Shown: piece by piece, positions 46,418 to 55,128 of the stretch
Layout: the number at the start of each line of letters is the position of its first letter
Numbering within the stretch: the first letter of the stretch is position 1
From: Planktothrix agardhii NIES-204
Lineage (GTDB): Bacteria; Cyanobacteriota; Cyanobacteriia; Cyanobacteriales; Microcoleaceae
Length of the DNA: 64,000 nt
NCBI GenBank assembly: GCA_003609755.1
Contig: AP017991.1
Location: 1,319,501-1,383,500, forward strand
Direction of reading: 5' to 3'
Notes under the pieces: model-generated
Database searches by the model: none
Told to the model about the DNA's origin: nothing
Seen by the model: only the letters and a program-made list of their open reading frames with translations
Program-made: the position numbers and the translations under genes

Positions 46418-46464
46418 TTACCCATTACCCATTACCCATTACCCATTACCCATTACCCATTACT
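46418..46464. repeat. STRR: 7-bp TTACCCA tandem repeat
   Basis: Between six and seven perfect copies of TTACCCA lie between two same-strand genes and reach to the stop codon of the membrane protein gene. It is the same unit as at 27851. Confidence 0.9.
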
Positions 46465-47033
46465 TAATTTCCAGACCCATTGGTGTCTCCAGACGCTGGG
46501 GGAGAAGGCTCAGAAGTGGGACTAGAATTGGTTTCTGGTAATACTTCGTCCTTCTTGGGTTCAGCTTGAGGAGCCGCCGGAGGAACTGTTACATTAACAT
46601 TGGGAGCAGCTTGAGGAGCCGCCGGAGGAACTGTTACATTAACATTAGGAGCAGCTTGAGGAGCCGCCGGAGGAACTGTTACGTTAACATTGGGCTTAGG
46701 TTGGGGGACTTGCACGGGAACAGGAACAACTTGAGTTCGATTTTTCTCAATAATTACCGTATCTCGCCCTGGGGTTTGAGTTTTGGGAGTATTAAGTTCC
46801 GATTGTCCTGGCCCTACGGTTGGAGCTTTGGAGTCATCGGGTTTAAATAAACTAGGCCAAACTAGAAAACCAATTCCCAGTGATAATAATACAGCAATTC
46901 CTATGCCAATTATGGTACTCCAAGCTATGTCATTATTAACTTTAGTTCTTTCATTTTGACGAATAGATTCATCCCTTACTGGGTCAGGATTATCCCGATT
47001 AGAATGGGGCTGATTTAAAGGTCGATTATTCAT
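46464..47033 (-). CDS. Single-pass membrane protein with Pro/Val/Asn repeats
   Basis: I do not recognise a family. The 189 residues comprise a charged, disordered N-terminus, one membrane helix near 38-62 (STIIGIGIAVLLSLGIGF), a linker, three tandem copies of the 15-residue unit PNVNVTVPPAAPQAA and a Ser/Pro/Thr tail. A cytoplasmic N-terminus and an exported, extended C-terminal region is a likely arrangement, perhaps a periplasmic spacer. The last codons abut a TTACCCA repeat. Confidence 0.75.
   Translation of the reverse strand: MNNRPLNQPHSNRDNPDPVRDESIRQNERTKVNNDIAWSTIIGIGIAVLLSLGIGFLVWPSLFKPDDSKAPTVGPGQSELNTPKTQTPGRDTVIIEKNRTQVVPVPVQVPQPKPNVNVTVPPAAPQAAPNVNVTVPPAAPQAAPNVNVTVPPAAPQAEPKKDEVLPETNSSPTSEPSPPASGDTNGSGN
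46565..46699 (-). repeat. Three tandem 45-bp units within the membrane protein gene
   Basis: Three adjacent 45-base units encode PNVNVTVPPAAPQAA (last copy ending QAE). They differ by only one or two bases, which suggests recent duplication. Confidence 0.9.
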
Positions 47034-47160
47034 AAATTTTTACCAAAGTTTATCCCAATTAAAAACGAATTGATTTAGATGAGATGATTAAATTAAATGT
47101 ACCTAAAATTCTGGCCTAAATTCATCTATCTGAAGGCATAACCTATTGTGATATAAAAGT

Positions 47161-47223
47161 TGTTGGGCTTTAGCCCTTCTTGAAATCGGTGCTCAAGCAC
47201 AACAATGAGGAATTTATTAATAG
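47161..47223. repeat. Palindromic repeat, arm-swapped copy of 42496-42573
   Basis: TTGTTGGGCTTTAGCCC, then GGTGCTCAAGCACAACAA and CAATGAGGAATTTATTAATA. It shares the conserved end with the copy before the MidA gene and precedes ureE by about 40 bases. Confidence 0.7.
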
Positions 47224-47266
47224 ATTGATTTAAACTTTATTCTATTAGTTCTAATCACCTACAATT

Positions 47267-47704
47267 ATGATTATTTTTACGCAATTAATTCCAGAGAAAG
47301 AGCATCAACAGGTTACAGTTAATCTGGCTCTAACCGCAGAAGAACGCACAAAAACCCGTCAATATATTGAAACTTTAGAGGGTAAAACCTATTATCTTCG
47401 TCTTCCTAGGGGAATAGTTTTAAAAGCGGGGGATTTATTAACCTCTGATGCTCAAGATATTTGGGCAAAAGTGATTGCTAAACCTGAACCTATTATTACA
47501 GTCAGGGCTAACCATTCCCTCGATTTATTAAAAGCGGCTTATCATTTAGGAAATCGTCATGTTCGGTTAGAAATTACCTCCGACTATTTACGATTTTCCC
47601 CCGATCCTGTATTATCTTCAATGTTAGTGCATCAAGGATTAACAATTCAAGAAGAAATTGCTCCTTTTTATCCTGAACGGGGAGCTTATGGACACGAGCA
47701 TTAA
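47267..47704 (+). CDS. ureE: Urease accessory protein UreE
   Basis: UreE is the nickel metallochaperone that delivers Ni2+ to the urease apoprotein complex in the cytoplasm. The 145 residues fit the family: an N-terminal beta-barrel ([15 protein letters not shown]), a Ni-binding domain with HLGNRHV near 93 and a short His-containing C-terminus ending GHEH. The long poly-His tail of some homologues is absent. It is the first gene of the urease cluster and its end is close to or overlaps ureF. Confidence 0.93.
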   Translation: MIIFTQLIPEKEHQQVTVNLALTAEERTKTRQYIETLEGKTYYLRLPRGIVLKAGDLLTSDAQDIWAKVIAKPEPIITVRANHSLDLLKAAYHLGNRHVRLEITSDYLRFSPDPVLSSMLVHQGLTIQEEIAPFYPERGAYGHEH

Positions 47705-47723
47705 TAATTACGAATTACGAATA

Positions 47724-48413
47724 ATGATTTTAAATTTATTACAACTTTCAAGTCCGGCTTTACCTTTGGGTGCTTATAGTTATTCTGAAGGTTTAGAAAC
47801 CTTAGTGGAAACTCAAGTTATTACTGATCATTCTAGTTTATTACAGTGGTTAATTCAAGACTTGAATTATGGCGCAATTCGGTTAGAAGCTGCCTTAATG
47901 GTTCGGGCTTATCGCTGTGTGATTAATCAAGATTATCACCAATTTAGTTATTGGAATCAATGGTCAACGGCGGCGAAAGAAACATCGGAATTTCGACAAC
48001 AAAGTTGGCAGATGGGAAATACTTTAATCCAGCTTTTAGTTAATTTGGAAAAGGTAAAACAAACAGATTTAGAATTACCTGATCTGAAAGATTGGACGGA
48101 AAAAGTGGGCAAACCTTGTAATTATGCGATCGCATTTGGACTAGGTGCAGTATATTGGGATCTTGATCTCAAAAATGCTTTACTGGGATATCTCTATAGT
48201 TGGGCGACTAATTTAATTAATGCTGGGGTAAAACTAATTCCTTTAGGTCAAACTATGGGTCAAACTTTACTCTTACAATTACACCCGGAAATAGAATCAA
48301 CAGCTACAGCTATTTTACAATTAGAAGATGAGGATTTAGTGAGTTGTAATTGGGGGTTAGCATTAGCAAGCATGGCCCATGAAACCCAATATAGTCGATT
48401 ATTTAGAAGTTGA
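47724..48413 (+). CDS. ureF: Urease accessory protein UreF
   Basis: UreF joins UreD and UreG in the complex that carboxylates and loads the urease active site; it acts as a GTPase regulator for UreG. The protein is all-helical with the family start [21 protein letters not shown], and later [23 protein letters not shown] start at the ATG at 47724, which gives the usual N-terminus and 229 residues. An ATG at 47688, with GGGGAG only 3 bases upstream, would add 12 residues encoded largely by an AATTACG repeat and would overlap ureE. Confidence 0.9.
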   Translation: MILNLLQLSSPALPLGAYSYSEGLETLVETQVITDHSSLLQWLIQDLNYGAIRLEAALMVRAYRCVINQDYHQFSYWNQWSTAAKETSEFRQQSWQMGNTLIQLLVNLEKVKQTDLELPDLKDWTEKVGKPCNYAIAFGLGAVYWDLDLKNALLGYLYSWATNLINAGVKLIPLGQTMGQTLLLQLHPEIESTATAILQLEDEDLVSCNWGLALASMAHETQYSRLFRS

Positions 48414-48428
48414 TTTTATTAAATTTAT

Positions 48429-48434
48429 GCTATA
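48429..48434 (+). promoter_or_regulatory. Possible -10 element before ureG
   Basis: TATAAT occurs with a TG just upstream (TGCTATAAT), about 30 bases before the preferred ureG start. No good -35 accompanies it. It suggests an internal promoter but is weak evidence. Confidence 0.25.
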
Positions 48435-48464
48435 ATTAATATGGGTAGTTTTAGTTTTAATTTT

Positions 48465-49064
48465 ATGTCTGGTTTACGAGTTGGAATTGCTGGGCCAGTA
48501 GGTTCGGGAAAAACAGCCTTAGTTGATGTTTTGTGTAAGCAAATGCGAACCTCCTATCAATTAGCGGTAGTTACAAACGATATTTATACTCAAGAAGATG
48601 CTCAATTTTTAGTTAATTCCCAAGCCTTAGAAAGCGATCGCATTTTAGGGGTAGAAACCGGAGGTTGTCCCCATACAGCTATTCGGGAAGATGCTTCATT
48701 AAATTTAGCAGCTATTGAACAATTAGAAACCAAATTTAATCATTTAGATTTGTTATTTGTAGAAAGTGGTGGGGATAATTTAGCCGCTACCTTTAGCCCA
48801 GAATTAGTGGATATTACTATTTACGTTATTGATGTAGCCGCCGGAGATAAAATTCCCCGTAAAGGTGGCCCAGGAATTACCAAATCCGATCTATTAGTAA
48901 TTAATAAAATTGATCTCGCGCCCTTAGTCGGTGCAGATTTAGGCATCATGGAAAGAGACGCGAAAAAAATGCGAGGAAACAAACCCTTTGTATTTACAAA
49001 CCTAAAAACCCAACAAGGATTAGATGCTATCATCAAATTTATTAAATCCCACTTAATCCCGTAG
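48465..49064 (+). CDS. ureG: Urease accessory GTPase UreG
   Basis: A SIMIBI-class GTPase that powers nickel insertion into urease. The P-loop [12 protein letters not shown] is near residue 11, the metal-binding Cys-Pro-His is in GGCPHTA near 64, and the switch/Asp regions are [17 protein letters not shown] and the guanine-recognition NKID. From the ATG at 48465 the protein begins [10 protein letters not shown] as homologues do (199 residues); an in-frame ATG at 48441 would add eight residues. It is followed by two AAGCCC palindromes before ureD. Confidence 0.95.
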   Translation: MSGLRVGIAGPVGSGKTALVDVLCKQMRTSYQLAVVTNDIYTQEDAQFLVNSQALESDRILGVETGGCPHTAIREDASLNLAAIEQLETKFNHLDLLFVESGGDNLAATFSPELVDITIYVIDVAAGDKIPRKGGPGITKSDLLVINKIDLAPLVGADLGIMERDAKKMRGNKPFVFTNLKTQQGLDAIIKFIKSHLIP

Positions 49065-49065
49065 T

Positions 49066-49081
49066 AAGCCCTTCAGGGCTT
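49066..49081. repeat. REP-like palindrome (AAGCCCTTCAGGGCTT)
   Basis: A perfect palindrome directly after the ureG stop codon, preceded by GTAGT. It pairs as a hairpin and may separate ureG and ureD transcripts. Confidence 0.75.
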
Positions 49082-49164
49082 TCTTTGTTCCCTAGATTTA
49101 ATAGTAAAAACTAATATTAATAACGATGTATAATTATTGGTTTGGTAACGATAAAAACTTGAAG

Positions 49165-49180
49165 AAGCCCTAAAGGGCTT
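49165..49180. repeat. REP-like palindrome (AAGCCCTAAAGGGCTT)
   Basis: A perfect palindrome 10 bases before the ureD start codon, followed by ACTACT. Together with 49066 it is in inverted arrangement of its flanks (GTAGT and ACTAC), so the pair could fold across the gap. Confidence 0.75.
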
Positions 49181-49189
49181 ACTACTTTT

Positions 49190-50038
49190 ATGAAAAATTT
49201 AGAAATTAATCCCTCGCAATGGCAAGGAATATTAGAGTTAGATTATCAAAAAATCAATAATTCTACTCAGTTAGTTAAAGCCTATAGTCAAGCTCCATTA
49301 AAGATTCAGCGTTCTTTTTATCCTGAAGGTCAGGAGATTTGCCATAGTATAATATTACATACTGCCGGAGGAATGGTAGGCGGCGATCGCCTATCCCAAA
49401 CCATTAATTTACAGCCGGAAACCCAGGTTTTATTAACTACTCCCGCAGCCAGTAAAATTTATCGAAGTTCGGGAGAGACCGTCCAAAATACTATTAATAT
49501 TGAAATCCAAGAACAAGCCTATTTAGAGTTTATTCCCAGGGAAATGATTATCTTTAATGGAGCTATTTTTAGTCAAAATCTTCGAGTGAATTTAGCCCCG
49601 AATGCTTGTTATTTGGGATGGGAAATTACCCGGTTTGGACGTACAGCTAGGGGAGAAATATTCAACCAAGGACAATGGAAATCCTGTACGGAAATTTGGC
49701 AGAATGGCTGTCCAGTTTGGGTTGATCGACAGGGGTTTATTGCGAATGAAGAAATATTGAATAGTCCCCATGGTTTGGGGGGAAAACCTGTAATTGCCAC
49801 CTTAACTTGGGTGGGACAACCTGTTTCTGAAGATATTGTGAAAAATATCAGACAATTGTGGTCGCAGCGAGAAACTTCTAGTCAAGCTGGAGTGACGCAA
49901 TTAATATCAGGATTACTCTGTCGCTATCGGGGAAATTCTACCCAAGAGGTGATAAACTGGTTTACGGATGTTTGGCAGTTGCTCCGTCAAAATTATACGG
50001 GAAAATCAATTGTCAAACCCCGCGTCTGGCAACTTTAA
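49190..50038 (+). CDS. ureD: Urease accessory protein UreD
   Basis: UreD (UreH) binds apourease directly and forms the tunnel for nickel in the UreDFG complex. The 282 residues include LHTAGGMVGGDRL near 56, TTPAASKIYRS near 82, EFIPREMIIFNGA near 110 and GWEITRFGRTARGE near 144, all standard blocks. It lies 125 bases after ureG, separated by palindromes, and 27 bases before ureA. Confidence 0.94.
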   Translation: MKNLEINPSQWQGILELDYQKINNSTQLVKAYSQAPLKIQRSFYPEGQEICHSIILHTAGGMVGGDRLSQTINLQPETQVLLTTPAASKIYRSSGETVQNTINIEIQEQAYLEFIPREMIIFNGAIFSQNLRVNLAPNACYLGWEITRFGRTARGEIFNQGQWKSCTEIWQNGCPVWVDRQGFIANEEILNSPHGLGGKPVIATLTWVGQPVSEDIVKNIRQLWSQRETSSQAGVTQLISGLLCRYRGNSTQEVINWFTDVWQLLRQNYTGKSIVKPRVWQL

Positions 50039-50065
50039 TCCTTGAAAAATTATTAACATAAATCT

Positions 50066-50371
50066 ATGCAATTATCCCCGCAAGAAAAAGATAAGTTGTT
50101 GATTTTTACGGCTGCTTTATTAGCAGAAAGACGCAAAGAAAAAGGACTAAAATTAAACTATCCAGAAGCTGTTGCTTATATTACGGCTGCTATTTTGGAA
50201 GGAGCAAGGGAAGGACAAACGGTTTCGGAATTAATGAGTTATGGAAAAACAATTTTAAGGCGAGAAGATGTTATGGAGGGGATTCCTGAAATGATTCATG
50301 ACGTACAGGTTGAAGCCACTTTTCCCGATGGAACAAAATTAGTTACGGTTCATGATCCTATCAGCAATTAG
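50066..50371 (+). CDS. ureA: Urease gamma subunit
   Basis: The small structural subunit of urease, which hydrolyses urea to ammonia and carbamate. The 101 residues begin [23 protein letters not shown] and include [12 protein letters not shown] and [27 protein letters not shown] (in two parts), the full-length family pattern. The beta and catalytic alpha subunit genes, which normally follow, are not in this window; an inverted-repeat element and an opposite-strand protease gene come next. Confidence 0.95.
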   Translation: MQLSPQEKDKLLIFTAALLAERRKEKGLKLNYPEAVAYITAAILEGAREGQTVSELMSYGKTILRREDVMEGIPEMIHDVQVEATFPDGTKLVTVHDPISN

Positions 50372-50398
50372 TAAATATCTAAAAGTATTCCTGCCAAA

Positions 50399-50510
50399 GT
50401 ATATTAGTGAGCGAGGACGCTCACACTACAAGGATTTAAGCTACTAAGACTAATTCATGAATAATCGTACAATCCTTGTAGTGCCAGTGTCCTCACTGGC
50501 TAGAATATAC
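50399..50510. repeat. Inverted-repeat element after ureA
   Basis: GTATATT...GAGCGAGGACGCTC...CACTACAAGGATT is mirrored by AATCCTTGTAGTG...GTGTCCTCAC...AATATAC with imperfect pairing over about 35 bases per arm. It is related to the elements at 19908-20076 and 27665-27767 and may also act as a bidirectional terminator between ureA and the protease gene. Confidence 0.75.
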
Positions 50511-50520
50511 AGTTTACTGA

Positions 50521-51801
50521 TTACTGATTAATGGGGATAGCTCCGGTTTTTACGTCTAAATTTAGGGGTTGACCTTGACGTTTGATTTGCATTTTTAACT
50601 GACTTCCTACGGTTACATTTTCAACAATTTGTTGGATTTCATCGGCTTTAGTAACTGCGATATTATCCACTTGAATAATCACGTCTCCAGCGCGTAATCC
50701 TGATTGATGGGCGGGAGAATTGGGCATAACTCTGGCAATCAAAACTCCTTGATCTTCATTCACACTAATCGGACTATTGGGATCTTGATTTAAACTTTCT
50801 TTGACTTCAGGAGAAAGCGTGACCATTTGAATTCCCAAATAGGGATGTTCAACTTTTCCAGTGGTAGAAATTTGATCCGCAATGCGTTGAACTTGATTAA
50901 TCGGAATCGCAAATCCTAAGCCCTGGGCACCTTGAATAATGGCGGTATTCATCCCAATTACCTCACCCTTTTGATTCAGTAACGGCCCACCAGAATTACC
51001 CGGATTAATAGCGGCATCGGTTTGAATAAAACTAACTCGTTTATCGGGAATGCCAACTTCACTTCCCGAACGACCTGTAGCACTAATAATACCAACAGTT
51101 ACAGTATTATCTAATCCTAATGGGTTGCCAATAGCGATCGCTAATTCCCCCGGTTGTAAAGTTTCAGAATTACCAATAGTTAAAGTCGGTAAATTATCCG
51201 CTTGAATTTCAATCACAGCAACATCCGTTACCGGGTCAGTACCAACTACTTTTCCTTCAAATTGACGACCATCTTTTAATACAACCGATACCTTTGTTGC
51301 CCCATCCACAACGTGAGCATTAGTAATAATTCTACCATTGGAATTAACAATAAATCCTGACCCGGAACCCCGAACAATTTCCTGTTTAGGAGCATTGGGC
51401 ATTTGAGAACCAAAGAAACGTTCAAACGAGGGATCATTAAACTGTTGTGGCATCTGATTTTCAACGGTTTTGGTCGCATTAATTCGGACAACAGCCGGCC
51501 CGAAATGCTGTACCACGGAAGCCACCAGGTCAGGAGTAGCAATTGTCCCCTGCTTGGCACTGACCGGGGCGGGGAGGGCGGTCGGGGGTACGGGGGATGT
51601 CACCGTCGGGGGGCTGGGTTGAGGGCGTTGGAGTTGAGGCAGAATAGACATCCCAGCGATTCCTGCCCCTACCCCTAATAAAACTAAAGATAAAGATGTT
51701 AAAGATTGAGTTCTCGGGCGTTGAGTCGGACGGGGTGTTTCCGTCCATTCCAACCGAGAGGACTCTAGGGGAGAATTTAAAGCATCAAAATCAGATTTCA
51801 T
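50521..51801 (-). CDS. HtrA/Deg-type serine protease with PDZ domain
   Basis: A 426-residue envelope protease for misfolded proteins, of the HhoA/HhoB/HtrA group. A membrane anchor or uncleaved signal is near 34-53, then a Pro-rich linker, a trypsin-like domain with the catalytic His in ITNAHVVDG near 164, Asp in TDPVTDVAVI near 196 and Ser in NPGNSGGPL near 274, and one PDZ domain (about 320-420, beginning YLGIQM). The triad is complete. The choice among the three cyanobacterial Deg types cannot be made by eye. Confidence 0.93.
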   Translation of the reverse strand: MKSDFDALNSPLESSRLEWTETPRPTQRPRTQSLTSLSLVLLGVGAGIAGMSILPQLQRPQPSPPTVTSPVPPTALPAPVSAKQGTIATPDLVASVVQHFGPAVVRINATKTVENQMPQQFNDPSFERFFGSQMPNAPKQEIVRGSGSGFIVNSNGRIITNAHVVDGATKVSVVLKDGRQFEGKVVGTDPVTDVAVIEIQADNLPTLTIGNSETLQPGELAIAIGNPLGLDNTVTVGIISATGRSGSEVGIPDKRVSFIQTDAAINPGNSGGPLLNQKGEVIGMNTAIIQGAQGLGFAIPINQVQRIADQISTTGKVEHPYLGIQMVTLSPEVKESLNQDPNSPISVNEDQGVLIARVMPNSPAHQSGLRAGDVIIQVDNIAVTKADEIQQIVENVTVGSQLKMQIKRQGQPLNLDVKTGAIPINQ

Positions 51802-51942
51802 TGTAATACCTCTATCTATAAGGATTTATGGGAGTAGAACTGTTTAGTGCTTTACCCCGATATTCTTTAAGTTACAGGGTGAATATGACGTTACTGTGGC
51901 AAAGATATGACACGGAGATGAAGATTTAATCCGTATCCCGTA

Positions 51943-52430
51943 TTGACACTCCCATGCCTAAAGGCGATGGGATTCTTGAATCAATGACCGCACTTAACCA
52001 ATTCTGATTGCTCAGAACTAGCCAGAGGTTCAGTCTCCTCAAGCGTAGAAATTTCGGTGTGCCCCACCGTATTTTTTAATCCTAATCCTCTGGCTAAAAT
52101 ATTTTTTGCCGCGTTTAAATCCCGATGTTCAACTAATCCACAATTAGGACATTTGGGTTTCTGTTTTTGACAGTTTTGATAAAACCGAGAAATTCCCATC
52201 CAAGCTCGATCAGCAGCAGCTTGTCTAGCTTGAGAATTAAGTTTTTTAGCCCATTCAAATTCCTTAGCTAAAGTGGCACAAAGTTTTTGCAGGTCGTTTT
52301 TGCTAACACCGCGATTGTCCATCCATTACCTTAAAGCCTTATTACGAACAAAATTAGTAGTACGAATAGCTTCATCCAGTGCCTCATACTGCCAATTTTT
52401 TCCGCTCAACTTTACTTCTAGTACCAGCAT
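51943..52430 (-). mobile_element. IS200/IS605-type tnpB-only element, internally deleted (element 3)
   Basis: The right end, read on the minus strand, is a hairpin ATGCCTTTAGGCAT within CCCATCGCC...GGGAGTGTCAA, ending at 51943, equivalent to element 1. The left-end hairpin of elements 1 and 2 is not seen upstream of the start codon. No tnpA. Confidence 0.7.
51981..52430 (-). pseudogene. tnpB: TnpB remnant with a nonsense codon and large internal deletion
   Basis: From ATG at 52430 the frame reads MLVLEVKLSGKNW, meets TAA at 52326-52328 (codon 35, where element 1 has Tyr in LRYWMD), and continues ...RAWMGISRFYQNCQKQKP. It then jumps directly to the zinc ribbon and last RuvC motif (CPNCGLVEHRDLNAAKNILARG). 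The central part, including the first two RuvC acidic sites, is gone. It belongs to the same lineage as element 1. The preserved parts are exactly the two ends of the gene. Confidence 0.85.
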
Positions 52431-52552
52431 TTATTTCTTGGTGTTAGTATTAATAGTATAACATACAATTAATTAATCTTGACTGCCCCGCGCATAGACA
52501 GTCCGATTCATCCCAACGCCTTAAGTCGTGTGCTTTCTCGGTCGTTACCTGT

Positions 52553-52568
52553 AAGCCCTTCAGGGCTT
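52553..52568. repeat. REP-like palindrome (AAGCCCTTCAGGGCTT)
   Basis: A perfect copy of the AAGCCC palindrome lies between the TnpB relic and the SpoIID gene, downstream of the latter. Confidence 0.75.
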
Positions 52569-52594
52569 ATTCCCCATCTTTAAATATCATAAGA

Positions 52595-52610
52595 GAGTCC
52601 TGAAGGACTC
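52595..52610. repeat. Variant palindrome (GAGTCCTGAAGGACTC)
   Basis: This has the same central CCTGAAGG as the AAGCCC family but with GAGT/ACTC arms. It is followed by ACTACGG and lies 8 bases past the stop codon of the SpoIID-like gene, where it may serve as a terminator hairpin. Confidence 0.7.
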
Positions 52611-52617
52611 ACTACGG

Positions 52618-53769
52618 TTAGCGAACATCAATTTTTGCTAAGGTCGTATTGCGGTAATAGTGGGCTAGAATTTGTTGATAATTGTATCCACCCCGAGCCA
52701 AATTATAGGCCCCCCATTGACTTAAACCCACCCCATGACCAAAGCCACGACCCGTGACTTGAAAACTGGTCGTCCCACTTTTTCGATTCACTTGAAACCG
52801 GGTGCTACGAAGTCCCAGGGCTGAGGCAATATCATCCCCACTCATCACTCGCGCCCCTTTGTCCCCAACTACTTTCATCGCCAGAATACTACCATAGGCC
52901 GAAGTCCGTTGCGGAGTCATCGTCGTAATATTCCCGACACCAGAAATCCGTTTACTTAAATCTGTTTGTGAGAAGGTTTTTGTCCATTCAAATACCGGAG
53001 TTCCTTGGTCAAAGTCTGGGACTCCCCGTAAATAGGGTAAGGGTTCATTCCAGACATCCTCAACGTTCTCGGTATGTCCCCCAGAAGCCGAATGAAAAGC
53101 CGCCAAAATGGCTTGACCGTTATAGGTCAAAACCTGTCCCCTGGTCGCATTCACCGCCGCCAGAGTTCCCGTGGATTCAGTAATTAAACCTTTATAGACC
53201 TGGGAATTTTGATCATCTCCAACATCAAAAACCCCATTGCTGCGTTGACGTCTGTAGAGAGCGTAGGTTCGCGCCGCCACCGCCTGAGCTTTCAGGGCTT
53301 CCTGGGGCCATCCGCCATCCATTTCCGCCCCCAGAACACTATAGAGATATTCTTCTAAATCAACATAATTAATCGCCGTTAAACCGCCATTCCGAGGCAC
53401 TAATAACACCCGTCCTCGATACCAACCATTACCTATCCACACATTCCCCCCATTGCTGGGGTCAATCCAGAGTTGGGAACCTTGCCAGTTGCCCAGGGCG
53501 ACCTGTCCGGCTTTGGCTTGGGCGACACCGCCTCCCATCGCTGCCAACTCCCCTAGGACTTTACCATTGCCATCTCGGACAACAGCCTGGGTGGTGCTAC
53601 CGACTTTAACCTGATTCGCACCGTCTTTAATAGCGACCCGCAATAATAATTGGGCTTGGGCCGGGGCAACCAGACAGAACCAAATCAGCAACGTCGCCCA
53701 CCCATAGCGTTTGAAACGTTGCACGGAGTTAGTAAAAGTATTCTGAGGTTGGGTCAGGGAACAAACCAT
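52618..53769 (-). CDS. SpoIID/LytB-domain exported protein
   Basis: A SpoIID-type protein, related to the sporulation lytic transglycosylase that trims peptidoglycan stem-stripped glycans; in cyanobacteria it is presumably a cell-wall enzyme. It has a signal peptide (hydrophobic run ending APAQAQ), then a beta domain, and the SpoIID core with LEEYLYSVLGAEMDGGWPQEALKAQAVAARTYAL (in two parts) and GRGFGHGVGLSQWGA near the C-terminus. The catalytic Glu of SpoIID corresponds to E in GAEM. I prefer the ATG at 53769, with GAG just upstream, over a GTG at 53790. Confidence 0.9.
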   Translation of the reverse strand: MVCSLTQPQNTFTNSVQRFKRYGWATLLIWFCLVAPAQAQLLLRVAIKDGANQVKVGSTTQAVVRDGNGKVLGELAAMGGGVAQAKAGQVALGNWQGSQLWIDPSNGGNVWIGNGWYRGRVLLVPRNGGLTAINYVDLEEYLYSVLGAEMDGGWPQEALKAQAVAARTYALYRRQRSNGVFDVGDDQNSQVYKGLITESTGTLAAVNATRGQVLTYNGQAILAAFHSASGGHTENVEDVWNEPLPYLRGVPDFDQGTPVFEWTKTFSQTDLSKRISGVGNITTMTPQRTSAYGSILAMKVVGDKGARVMSGDDIASALGLRSTRFQVNRKSGTTSFQVTGRGFGHGVGLSQWGAYNLARGGYNYQQILAHYYRNTTLAKIDVR

Positions 53770-54035
53770 AATCTCGATCAGATCCAGCACCGACTAATCT
53801 ATCACAACTTCCCAAACCAAAACACCCTCCCCTAGAGATTTTAACTTTAGGGGAGGGCTAATTCAAAAAATACTGGCAACTTTTTTAGAGATAGGATAGT
53901 TTAAAGTAATATTGCTGACGGTTTACAAGGGGGCTAAAAGGTATAGGAGTTCTGGAAAAGGCTTAAAAATTAAGCAATTGGGGTAACAAAAATATATTAA
54001 TAGCTGACAAGAATTAAGCCGTGTCTCTAATTCAG

Positions 54036-54953
54036 TTAGGGTTTTGCTAAGGGAATCGAACATTGAGTCCGATTAAAATTAGAATCTTCTCCCTCAGAAG
54101 GAATCGCTAAAATTTCTAAACGACCCTTCATTAAACTCAATAAAGTTTGATTCATCAACAGCCGCATTCCTGGGGATAAAGTTCCTTGCTCAAACGGAGG
54201 TTGATCAATATCTAATGTGGATTTTAATAAATCCCAAGACTCACTCCAAGCACTAACCGGACGTTGATCATCAACCCAAATATGCACAAATCCCGTTTCG
54301 GGAGAAGGATGTGCAGAAACATTCACACTTCCCTCGGTCATTTGAGCGATCGCAGTATCCACTAAACTGACTAAAACTTGTCGCAGTCGAGGTAAATCTG
54401 CCATCACATAAATATCACTATCAGGAGGATCAATTTTTAATCTAATACTACGATTTTCCGCCTGCATACAGGTTAAATCTTCTACCTCATCCATGAGTTT
54501 TGCTAACCCAATGGCATGAATATCCATAGTATCTGTGCCATATTCTGTTTTAGCCACAGAAATCACTTCATCTAATAATCTCACCATTTTCAACGCTGAT
54601 GTGTGGGTGAGATTGATAAATTCTCGCTCCTCCTCTGGGTTCTCGCAGAGATCGGAAATAATTATTTGTAACGTACCAATCATGCTACTAAGGGGCGATC
54701 GCAACTCATGGGACGTCCGCGCCAAAAACCCCGCTTTAAATAAACTCAATTCCGTCGCCGAATGATAGGCAAGTTGAGTTTGTTTCAATTGATAAGATAG
54801 GGTTTGCACCTGCTGTTGATAATCGACATTTTTCAAGGGGTCATCCGTCCCAACTGGGTCGGGCGATTTTTTGCCTTTTCCCAGCCATAGCTGATTTAGG
54901 GCGACCCCTAACCCCAACCCAAAACCTAAATATAAAAATTCATTCCAACCCAT
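54036..54953 (-). CDS. Histidine kinase-like protein with degenerate ATPase domain
   Basis: A 305-residue protein with one N-terminal membrane helix (about 4-22), a coiled coil, and a HisKA domain with intact phosphoacceptor box TSHELRSPLSS near 80. The following ATPase-like region has no recognisable N box (VSLVDTAIAQM instead of NLxxNAxKFT), no G1 DxGxG (WVDDQRPVS instead) and no G2 GLGL. It may be a pseudokinase: phosphorylated by another kinase, or purely structural. By layout it resembles the complete kinase at 4968. A TCAGTTA repeat lies directly upstream. Confidence 0.8.
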   Translation of the reverse strand: MGWNEFLYLGFGLGLGVALNQLWLGKGKKSPDPVGTDDPLKNVDYQQQVQTLSYQLKQTQLAYHSATELSLFKAGFLARTSHELRSPLSSMIGTLQIIISDLCENPEEEREFINLTHTSALKMVRLLDEVISVAKTEYGTDTMDIHAIGLAKLMDEVEDLTCMQAENRSIRLKIDPPDSDIYVMADLPRLRQVLVSLVDTAIAQMTEGSVNVSAHPSPETGFVHIWVDDQRPVSAWSESWDLLKSTLDIDQPPFEQGTLSPGMRLLMNQTLLSLMKGRLEILAIPSEGEDSNFNRTQCSIPLAKP

Positions 54954-54955
54954 TT

Positions 54956-54987
54956 CAGTTATCAGTAATCAGTTATCAGTTATCAGT
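54956..54987. repeat. STRR: 7-bp CAGTTAT/CAGTAAT repeat
   Basis: Between four and five copies of CAGTTAT/CAGTAAT immediately precede the kinase-like gene start; further scattered copies follow to about 55045, and the end of the tsaC gene also reads through related sequence. Confidence 0.8.
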
Positions 54988-55128
54988 GTAGGAGTTGATC
55001 AGTTATTGGTCAACTTCAGTAATCAGTAATTAGTTTCCCCCTTTTCCAAGCAGGGCTAGGGGGTAAGAGTTAAGAGTTGATCAACCGTTTGAAATCTCGA
55101 AGTTAATCAACAGATTAGTATTTATTCT

